Positions 1 to 7,282 of a DNA stretch of 11,145 nt are shown here, piece by piece; within the stretch, counting starts at the first letter, position 1; every line of letters starts with the position of its first letter. The translations under genes and the position numbers were made by a program. This DNA is from Rachicladosporium sp. CCFEE 5018. Its lineage: Eukaryota > Ascomycota > Dothideomycetes > Cladosporiales > Cladosporiaceae. Under the pieces are notes generated by a model. It searched no databases. It was given only the letters and a program-made list of their open reading frames with translations, and had not been told where the DNA came from. The DNA lies in the NCBI GenBank assembly GCA_002077045.2, contig NAEU01001246.1:1-11145 (forward strand). Reading direction: 5' to 3'.

Positions 1-96
1 CCCTAACCCTAACCCTAACCCTAACCCTAACCCTAACCCTAACCCTAACCCTAACCCTAACCCTAACCCTAACCCTAACCCTAACCCTAACCCTAA
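1..96 (+). repeat. Telomere, 16 perfect CCCTAA units
   Basis: Sixteen uninterrupted CCCTAA hexamers fill the first 96 bases. This is the C-rich strand of a TTAGGG telomere, running 5'->3' inward, which is the orientation expected at the left physical end of a chromosome. There are no variant units, so this looks like terminal telomerase-made DNA rather than an old interstitial tract. The array stops abruptly at a CTCTTCGAC sequence and is followed at once by retrotransposon coding frame. No subtelomeric satellite lies between them. TTAGGG repeats are usual in filamentous ascomycetes. Confidence 0.98.
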
Positions 97-97
97 C

Positions 98-2632
98 TCT
101 TCGACTCCGTCGGTATATAGAGAGAACGAGGCCGATGCTACCCGTAACCGCGCCCCTATTCCGGTCTAGCTAGTTAATCCTATATATTCCATAATAATCT
201 AGCCTATACCCGGCCCCTCCCTTACCCCGCCTATCTTTAACGGTCGTAATATATCGAAGTTTATCCGTAACTTTAGAGGTCTAATACGTCGGTACCGTAC
301 TCTAGCTAAGTATACTATTAATATAGTAGAAGAATACTATAACGAGGCGATACGGTTTAAAGTAAGGTAGCTTATAGCTTAGTACGGGGGATCGATAGAC
401 GACCTCTTCGGTCGTATATAGGACTACTTTAGACTTTAGGATAAGGATAGCATCCTTAATACGTAAGAAGCGCTCGAGTCCTTCGTATCGGGGGCCTATC
501 GAGATAGCGTGTCGGATTATACTAACTATACTCGCAAGTTCTAGATACTGCTATAACGTATCGAGGAGGTAGGTAGGTTAGTTAGCATAACTACTTAGGT
601 TAAGCTCTACCTCCGTAGCTTTAGCGGTGATTTCTAGAAGAAGCTCGTTATTAAGTTTAAGATTAATCCTCGAACTATATCTAGTGTGGACGTTAGGCAC
701 CTAATGAATTACGTTCGGTAGGGAGCGTAGGCCGATACTACGGTAGCTATAATTAATACCGGACTAATAGGACCTATCTCCGAGCTAGTAGGTAGGTAGT
801 CTAAAGCGCATAACCGGACTACTCTACCGCACGACCGTAGCTACGCTCTACCTTCTTTTCCGTAGACCTTAAATTACTACCCTATATATATACCCCCTAT
901 ATCCGTACCCGCTATAGCGCCTTAACCCCCGACCTCGATATACTAGACTACGCCACCGTCGAACACGTAGCGCGTGCCTTAGCTATAGCCGGTTTCGGAA
1001 GTAGATAAGCTAATCTAGTCATTCGTAAAGATAGGACTTAATCGTATCTAGATATTAGATATACTAGAGAAGCTACACCTTACTAATCTTCCCCCTATTA
1101 CTCTCGCCGTAATTATGAGCTACGCTCGCCTAGAACTAGCGCCTCCGACTATAGCCGCGAGCCGCCCTACGCTATCTACTTAATAGTATATACCTCGCGC
1201 TCCCGCTCCGCCTATATCTAATATAGCTTAATCTAGCTATCTATCCGGATTACCGGGCCGACCGGCGGGTAGACTTAACCCTATCGACGGCATACTAATA
1301 TCGTATCTAGATTATGAGTGCTATATATATAGGAAGTTTAGTTACGGGCGAAAGCAGTACCTAGATATCTATAACCTATAGGCTTAGGGAAAGATATACT
1401 AGACCGCTACTAATCGACTTACGTACGGGACCCTATAGAACCCTAGCCCTAAATTATAGTACCTACCTTAGAAGAACTAGCTACCGGAGATATAGTAATA
1501 AGTAAAGAATAGCCCTCCTCCTACTATTAGAGCGTTTACCGTAAATAATGCGCGGGTAGCTAAGGTTAAGAACTACTCCTCTAATAAGGAAGGGGACGCC
1601 GAGGGTCGAGCGCTTATAGTAACTACTATACCCTAGCACTCTCTCCCGCGGCTACGGTACGCCCGTATAGGAGATTACATTTCTACGCCGGTAATATAGT
1701 AGGAGGATATAGAGGTTAACTTTAACTAGGGTAAGTAGGTAGTGCCGGAGAGGGTAAAGATAAACCAAAAGGCGGCCCTCCGACGTTAAGAGAAGCTAGT
1801 AAGCCTTAATCCTAAAACCCCTCTTCGACGACTAATAAAGAAGCTCTCGGACGTTATTATCTCCGCGTCGTCGGAGCCGGAAATGGACATAGCTATTGCT
1901 CTACTAGACTAGCCGTTCCCCGTAATAGTGCGATAGGCGTTCTAGGCTATACCCGGTCTCCGGAAGCTATTCTTTAAATAGATCGACTCGGATGCCGCGG
2001 ATACGATTACCGAGAACCGTAAGGCGTCTTATAGGCCGGTAGTGAATAAAGTAACCGTAGTATAAGGAAAGGGGTGCTATATAGGGTTTACTAGACTACC
2101 TATAGCATACCTCTCCGCTAGGTAACTCGACGCACGCCTAGGATCCCGTATCCTCTACCGAAGTATGTCCCTAAGTATTATCGTTAGTCTCGGCCGGGCT
2201 ACGAATATAAAGGCCCTTATTAATTCTAGTACCGAAGTGAATATTATTACGACTACGCTTACGATACGCTCCGGGCTTCTAATGTCGGACCTACTAAAGG
2301 ATATCCGAGGAGATTATATAGTTATTACGGATAAGAAGACCTAGCCCTTTCGTAGAATAATTTATACCGTAGAAGTCTATATCGGTAATATAAAGATACG
2401 TACCCCGCTCCTCGTTACGGATACTCTTTCTACGGAATATATTCTCGGGGAACCCTTCGCGTGTCGCGCGGCTCTTACTACGAGGCGGACTCCTTCTAGG
2501 AGAGTCCTCGTTACTATGCGATTAGAAGACGGAAAGGAGAGGGTAATAATTTAAGCGTACGAGGGGGTATCGGAGGCGTAGGACGAGAACGGCGATAAGG
2601 ATAACTCGGGAAAAGAGGATACGATATAGTAA
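98..2632 (+). pseudogene. gag-pro: Gag-protease frame of the Ty3/gypsy element
   Basis: A single frame (codon starts 98, 101, ...) can be followed from the telomere to about 2632, where two stops stand in tandem. Gag would form the virus-like particle; its core is recognisable from FNGRNISKF at 236. A C-x2-C-x4-H-x4-C zinc knuckle lies at 1319-1360, but only the first Cys (TGC) survives: the second Cys (1328), His (1343) and last Cys (1358) now read Tyr, exactly the TGY-to-TAY and CAY-to-TAY changes RIP makes. The protease follows. Its active-site block at 2216-2233 reads LINSST where the family has a D-S/T-G triplet, and the second conserved block reads YILGEPF at 2438-2458. Many TAG/TAA stops interrupt the frame. 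The start is unknown because the 5' end was lost, and the 3' limit is approximate because the frame changes to pol hereabouts. Confidence 0.85.
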
Positions 2633-5600
2633 GCGACGTCTATACCGTATATTCTATATCGTAACTCGCTATCGCTATCGATAGTATAGCGGCGGCACTA
2701 CTTCCCCTTTTAGATTTAGTAGACCCCGGTCTAGTAAATAACTCTACGTACTCTACCGGAGATTTGCCGGACCCGTAGCCGCCGGCTAATTTAGTAGACT
2801 ACGGTCTAGGAAACCGAAATCCTCGTAGCTTTATTAACGTCTACCGTTTCTACCGAGGGATTAACTTACTACATTCTCGATACTCTCGTCGCTTCGATAT
2901 CTCGGCTATATTTAATACCGTAGCACCCGAATTTACGCGGAGACATAAGCTAGGCGGAAGATAGGTACCGTAGTATAAAGTTACGACCCTCTCGAAGAAA
3001 GTAGCCGATAAGGTGCGCCCGCTCGATCTCCCTCTCGACGACGGGAGTAAGCTAGAAGGAGACCTATAATAGAGAGAGCATCGGTAGGCTCGTTAGGAAG
3101 AGCTATATCCGCTTATCTCTCTCGGGCTATAGGATTACCTTATCGAACGGCGATACGACTTACGAGCTCCGGGGTTTCGAGTAACCGAGTCTCGATAGGC
3201 AAAAATGCTCGTACCTAGATACTTAAGTAAGGCAGAGACTACGATACTAAAGGTAGTTATTATGAACCGAGAAGCTGCTTTTACATAGGATTTTAGCGAG
3301 ATCGGGAGGTATTATAAGGATATCGTTCTACCTATTAAGATTAAGATAGCTCTATATACTATATAGTAAGCGCCTAGCTTCCTAGTTCTAAGAAAGCTAG
3401 TACCGGAGGTAGTTAGTATACTCCGCGAGAGGATAGACGCGCGTATCTTCGAAAGGTATTATAGGCTATATAGGAATCCCTAGTTCCTAGTTAAAAAGAA
3501 GAGTAGTTAGCATCGAATAATTAACTCCGCCTAGAATATTAATAGTATTACTAAGCGAGACGTAATGCTTCCCCTAAACGCCGACGAATTCGTAGAGGAT
3601 CTTACTAGGAGACTAATAATATCTCTTCTAGACTTCCTATCGGGATACGATTAGATTAGCCTCCACGAAAACAGTCGGGACCTAACCGCAATTTAGACAC
3701 CGCTCGGGCTTCTCCGATAGACTACTCTACTCTAGGGAGCCACGAACTCGGTGGCCTAATTCGTAAGGGCGGTAATATATATACTTAATGCGTACCTACC
3801 CCGTAAGGCCGAGCCCTACCTAGACGACATCGTTATAAAAAGCGAGCGAGTTAAAGACCTTATTACGTAGGTACTTCCCGGGGTACGGAAGTTCGTCCTC
3901 GAACATATCTAGTAGGTAGACGGTGTTCTAGCCGACATCGAACGGTCGGGTTACACTATCTCCGGTACTAAGTTATACTTCTATACTTGGGAGCTAGAAA
4001 TAGTAGGTTACGACTATTCGGCCGATAGTAGGAAGCCGAAAGATTCGTACCTAAAGACTATACTAGACTAGCCCGAGTGTCGGAACGTAACTAAGCTTCG
4101 GGGTTTTATCGGTGTCTATACGTACTATCGTATCTAGATTAAGGATTTTGCCGCTAAGGTAGAACCCCTATTTCGGCTCCTAAAGAAGGACGCTAACTAT
4201 GCGTAGAGAGACGAGTAGTAGGAGTCTATAGACGTTCTTAAGACGGCTCTTACATCCGCACCGGCCCTACTCCCTATCGACTATAGAGAAGGCGCCGGCG
4301 AGATTATACTAGCTATTAACGCTAGCGGCATTAGGTACGGTATATGCCTTATGTAGCTTAATAGCATTAGTAAGCGGCACCCCTACCGGTATAACGGCGG
4401 CTTATGGTCCGATACTAAGCGAAGGTACGACGCCGTAAAACTAGAATGTAGGGCACTACTTGCTAGGTTAAAGAAAATAAAGCATTATCTATATAGTATA
4501 CGGTTTATAGTAGAGACGGACGTAGCAACACTCGTAGCATAGTTGAATAGGAATGCGATAGACCTTCCGGGAGCGCTAGTTACGAGGTAGCTAGCTTAGA
4601 TACGACTATAGGACTTTAACGTTCGATATGTGCCCGGACGGACGAATATTATAGCTAACGCGATCTCGAGAAAGGTTGCCGTGCTATGCGATACCGACTT
4701 ACTAGACGAGTTTATTAATCGGTAACTAGATAGTCTATACGTTAGCGTTCTAGGCATAGAGCTAAGGGTGCTAGATAGCACCTATAGTAGCGAGTTAGAA
4801 AGGATTACCTTATAGCTAACGACGATACGTCGGCTAGAGAATTTAACGAAGTCAGAATTCAGAACGTTTAAGGGATATGCTATAAAGCATGTCGTAGAGA
4901 GTTAGATGCTATTCCGTAGGAGGTTAAAGAACGTGCCGCCTAGGAGAGTTATAGATAACGAGTATAGCCGAAACACTATACTTAGTAAACTACATAACTA
5001 TAGTAGGCATCGGGGAAGAGAGGGCACGTACCGGAAGATTGTAGATCGCTACTACTAGCCTAACCTTTACGAAGACGTCCGGAAGTACTATAGAACGTAT
5101 AATATATATTAGCGAAGGGCGTACGTAAGACTAGAAGAACCGCTCTTTATGACGTACTCTATTAGAATTAGTATACGGTAGGGTTTTAACGTTATGTTTA
5201 TGCCGAGTATTCGGGGCTATAAGTACCTTATCGTAGTAAGGGAGGACGTCTCTAGCTAGGTCGAAGCTAGAGCATTAAAGAAGAATAACGCGAAGTCGGT
5301 CGCGAAGTTTATCTACGAGGACGTTATCTACCGGTATAGGGTGATACGGACGTTAATATCGGATAACGGAGTAGAGAATACTAAGGTAGCGGATATATTG
5401 TCTCTATAATATAGTATCTACTACGTTCGGATATCGGCCTATAACCCGCCTATAAACGGAATAGTAGAGCGAGGACACTAACCGATTAAGAATGCCCTTA
5501 TAAAGATGTCGGACTAGTTTAGCCGGCCCTAGACGGAGTACTTACATACTATGTTACTCGCCGATCGGTTAACGGCTCGAGTAACGACCGGAATAACACC

Positions 5601-6216
5601 GATAGGGATGAAATTTAGTATTAAACCGTTACTACCGATAGAACTTATCTACGGTTTAGCTATAACACTAGACGAGAAGGACGCGCTCCCTACGGAAGAT
5701 CTGCTAGTACTTCGCACTAGACAACTTAATCGTAGAGACGAGGAGGTAGCCGAAGCCCGGGATCGATAGCGTCGTTTTAGAGAGGATGCTAAAGAATACT
5801 TCGACGAGTCGTATATAGTACGGAGCGAGCCGCTCTCGACCGGCTAGCTAGTACTAGTATTTAACGTAAAGAGATCTAAGGACATGTCGACGGCGTTAAG
5901 GCTAATACCTAGATAGAGAGGACTATTCCGGATCTATAAGGCATTTAAGACCGGATTATATTATCTAGAGGAACTTGACGGCACTCGGCTAGCCGGCTCG
6001 TTTAATAGCCGTAGACTAAAAGTATACCTCTAGCGTATAGCAGATAGCTATGCTAGACTAGTTGTTTAACGAACGCCTATAGAAATAGAGGACGAAGACT
6101 CGGCTACCGAGGAGGGCGGTAAAGGTAACCTTTATCCCGCCGTAGTAATTCTACGGCCGGACTTCGATATAACGGAGTATATGCTCGTCGACGATAACGA
6201 CGTTAATAACTTATAA
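2605..6216 (+). pseudogene. pol: Pol frame: reverse transcriptase, RNase H, integrase
   Basis: This frame (codon starts 2605, 2608, ...) is offset by -1 from gag-pro. The RT palm shows LLDFLSGYD (first catalytic Asp 3631), TPLGLLR (3697-3717), GATNSVA (3736-3756) and YLDDI (3817-3831). Stops at 3652, 3694, 3718, 3733 and 3757 fall where Gln or Trp is expected. RNase H starts at AINASG (4312-4329), followed by YDAVKLECRALL (4426-4461) and ETDVATLVA (about 4513-4539). Integrase has H-x4-H (4993, 5008), then x29 and two Tyr codons (5098, 5107) replacing the C-x2-C zinc ligands. The catalytic triad is Asn (5188, formerly Asp), Asp (5362) and Glu (5467). The C-terminal region is stop-free for 73 codons from 5551 to 5769. 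The probable natural stop is TAA at 6214; a CAA origin cannot be excluded. The start is approximate. Confidence 0.9.
2716..2814 (+). repeat. Two copies of an L-x-D-x-G-L-x-N codon motif
   Basis: Copies at 2716-2739 and 2791-2814, both in the pol frame and 75 nt apart, share the exact codons TTA, GAC, GGT and CTA separated by variable codons, and end in AAT or AAC. At DNA level each holds a near-palindrome (TAGACCCCGGTCTA at 2720-2733, TAGACTACGGTCTA at 2795-2808). Two more copies occur after the LTR (6646-6723). They lie just downstream of where gag-pro gives way to pol. Function unknown. Confidence 0.6.
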
Positions 6217-6243
6217 AGCGTCGGGGCGACGCATTTTCTAGGT

Positions 6244-6253
6244 AGGGGAGGGG
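6244..6253 (+). other. Polypurine tract (plus-strand primer site)
   Basis: The ten-base run AGGGGAGGGG sits 27 bases after the probable pol stop and directly against the TGTG that opens the putative LTR. This is the position of the polypurine tract that primes plus-strand DNA synthesis in LTR retrotransposons. The position and sequence are seen directly; the role is inferred from the family. Confidence 0.75.
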
Positions 6254-6440
6254 TGTGCCTTCCCCGTCGCCGGTATACTCCCGGCTACTATACTAGTCTC
6301 CTAGTTCTTTTCCTTTTCTATCCGATAATAAAGCTTAATATTACCTATTACTACTATATTACGACCGTCCCCCTATATACTTTCCCCTGCTTAGCTACTA
6401 CTACCTCCCCCTCTAAGATATACCGATATATAATATAACA
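6254..6440 (+). repeat. Probable 3' LTR, about 187 bp
   Basis: The segment starts TGTG directly after the polypurine tract and ends AACA, giving the TG...CA (TGT...ACA) termini typical of LTRs. It contains AATAAA at 6327-6332, a possible polyadenylation signal, and is rich in pyrimidines. The left edge is well supported. The right edge is a judgement, because the 5' LTR that would fix it by comparison has been lost at the telomere. No target-site duplication can be tested for the same reason. A longer LTR reaching the TATA-like box at 6838 is possible but less economical. Confidence 0.6.
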
Positions 6441-6762
6441 CGACGACTCGCGCGCGAACGACGAGGCGCGTCTATCGCGACCTCGTAGCGCTAATATCTA
6501 TAAAGCTCGTTAAGATAAGGATACCCGGCCGCCTCGCTAACTTAGCCCGTATTCTAGAATGCGAACTAAGTTATTAAGAAAGAAGGGGAATACGGAGTTA
6601 CAATCTAAGGGCGGAATATATATAGGCGCGCGCTCCTTACCTAATTTAATAGACCGCGGTCTAAGAAATGCTAGGTCGGTCGTACCTTCCCTACCCGACT
6701 TAACGGACCCGGGTCTATTAAATAAAGAAATTAAGCATAGACTAGGCGTAGTAGTGTTATAG
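6441..6762 (+). pseudogene. Stop-poor relic frame with LPxLxDxGLxN repeats
   Basis: Read in the frame starting at 6439, this stretch has only two stops (TAA at 6511 and 6538) before a stop-free run from 6559 (ATG) to the TAG at 6760. That is unusual in DNA where TAG is everywhere. The predicted peptide is basic at first (MRTKLLRKK at 6559) and holds two copies of a motif, SLPNLIDRGLRN at 6634-6669 and SLPDLTDPGLLN at 6688-6723, matching the two copies near 2716-2814. It may be a fragment of a related retrotransposon polyprotein left beside the LTR, or the end of another element. I do not recognise a domain. Whether it was ever an independent gene is doubtful. Confidence 0.45.
6646..6723 (+). 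repeat. Two more copies of the L-x-D-x-G-L-x-N motif
   Basis: Copies at 6646-6669 and 6700-6723, 54 nt apart, keep the codons TTA, GAC, GGT, CTA and AAT identical to the copies at 2716 and 2791. The first includes a perfect 14-bp palindrome TAGACCGCGGTCTA (6650-6663); the second a 10-bp palindrome GACCCGGGTC (6706-6715). Conservation of third codon positions together with fully variable intervening codons suggests descent from one repeated unit. Confidence 0.6.
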
Positions 6763-6812
6763 TTAGTATATAACTACCGCATTAAAGACACTTAGGACAT
6801 AAGAATTAGGTA

Positions 6813-6845
6813 GTCTTAGACGGTGCTAAGACCCTACTATATAAA
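6813..6845 (+). promoter_or_regulatory. Inverted repeat followed by TATA-like box
   Basis: GTCTTAG at 6813-6819 and CTAAGAC at 6826-6832 form a perfect 7-bp stem around a 6-base loop. Six bases later comes TATATAAA (6838-6845). The hairpin could be an operator-like dyad or chance in a low-complexity setting. The TATA-like box has no clear coding frame directly downstream; the next gene starts about 440 bases later and has its own TATA box. Confidence 0.35.
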
Positions 6846-6924
6846 CTCCCCTCTTCGACCCCCTACGGTATAGTACGCCCTTATTAGCGACTAGCTACGT
6901 CTCGACTAGGCGTAGCTAGTAAAC

Positions 6925-7018
6925 TTCACTTCGTGCTTTTATTCACTAAGATACTAACTTCACTTCTAGAACCGTAATTCACTTCGCGGCAATTTACTTC
7001 ATAGCAAATAATTCACTT
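6925..7018 (+). repeat. Six TTCACTT iterons, about 17-bp period
   Basis: TTCACTT or close variants start at 6925, 6942, 6959, 6978, 6993 and 7012, with spacings 17, 17, 19, 15 and 19. Four copies are exact. The 6942 copy is TTCACTA. The 6993 copy is TTTACTT, exactly what one CpA-to-TpA change would make of the consensus. Most are preceded by AA or AAC. The array ends about 50 bases before the TATA box at 7070, which suits an upstream activating array for a DNA-binding protein. The protein is not identified. Confidence 0.7.
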
Positions 7019-7069
7019 TATAATCGCTACCTCCCGCTACGGCCGCTCCCGTTTTCACCCTCGGCGGAC

Positions 7070-7077
7070 TATATAAG
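7070..7077 (+). promoter_or_regulatory. TATA box of the large downstream pseudogene
   Basis: TATATAAG in a GC-rich setting (GGCGGACTATATAAGACGCG) is a good eukaryotic core promoter match. It lies downstream of the iteron array and about 210 bases before the inferred start codon, with a C/T/A-rich leader in between. Confidence 0.55.
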
Positions 7078-7186
7078 ACGCGCCCCTCCGCGCTACTTTC
7101 TAAGAACACTATAACTTCTTTATTATCTTTAGCAACTAATAATACTACACGATACTTATCCTTAAATACTAGCACTACAACACCCT

Positions 7187-7200
7187 CGTATATATATACG
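7187..7200. repeat. 14-bp perfect palindrome CGTATATATATACG
   Basis: The sequence CGTATATATATACG is its own reverse complement. It lies in the presumed leader of the downstream gene, shortly before an eight-C run at 7210-7217. It may be only a TA microsatellite with fortuitous flanks. Confidence 0.4.
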
Positions 7201-7282
7201 CTAGTACTACCCCCCCCGATTAACTACTCCCGCAACCTTACCGCCCCGCCCCGCCTTTACCCTATCCTTTACGACCTTTACT

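Larger units (their letters stand above)
97..6440 (+). mobile_element. 5'-truncated Ty3/gypsy LTR retrotransposon relic
   Basis: Domains appear in the Ty3/gypsy order on the + strand: Gag with zinc knuckle (1319-1360), aspartic protease (2216-2458), reverse transcriptase (about 3550-3850, YLDDI at 3817-3831), RNase H (about 4310-4680), integrase (about 4990-5500) and an integrase C-terminal region to 6216. A polypurine tract (6244-6253) and a putative LTR starting TGTG and ending AACA follow. Integrase after RNase H separates this element from Ty1/copia. No chromodomain was recognised after the integrase. The 5' LTR, primer-binding site and leader are absent because the telomere starts inside or just before gag. 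All frames are riddled with RIP-type stops, so the copy is non-autonomous and almost certainly silent. Confidence 0.93.
6763..7282 (+). promoter_or_regulatory. Non-coding, promoter-like spacer
   Basis: About 520 bases without a followable coding frame separate the retrotransposon side from the large unknown pseudogene. It holds a hairpin (6813-6832), a TATA-like box (6838-6845), six TTCACTT iterons (6925-7018), a second TATA box (7070-7077), a pyrimidine- and A-rich stretch like a fungal 5' UTR (about 7100-7185) and a palindrome (7187-7200). Unlike its flanks, 6921-7240 retains CA dinucleotides (16 by my count, one TG). Read together, it resembles the promoter and leader of the downstream gene. 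That is an inference from order and motifs only. Confidence 0.5.

Noticed and set aside
97..116. Similarity between the sequence after the telomere (CTCTTCGACTCCGTCGGTATA) and 6851-6871 (CTCTTCGACCCCCTACGGTATA), which could mean a residual LTR end at the telomere.
   Set aside because: The match is about 20 bases, needs a gap and stops at once. Position 98 onward already reads as Gag frame. Chance or weak coding similarity is enough to explain it.
1441..1453. Telomere-like CCCTAGCCCTAAA within gag, and isolated CCCTAA or TTAGGG words elsewhere.
   Set aside because: Only one or two degenerate units, inside a coding frame (Asn-Pro-Ser-Pro-Lys). No array, so not an interstitial telomere.
4596..4781. 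61-codon minus-strand open frame.
   Set aside because: It lies antisense to the RNase H/tether part of pol, which has clear motifs on the + strand. RIP removes stops from some antisense frames by chance.
5500..6216. A chromodomain after the integrase, as in chromoviruses.
   Set aside because: No aromatic-cage pattern or typical chromodomain block is recognisable, even allowing for Trp-to-stop changes; confidence is limited by the mutation load.
6253..6438. Open frame across the putative LTR starting at a GTG.
   Set aside because: It coincides with the LTR, has no initiating ATG and encodes a Tyr/Leu-rich low-complexity peptide; LTRs are non-coding.
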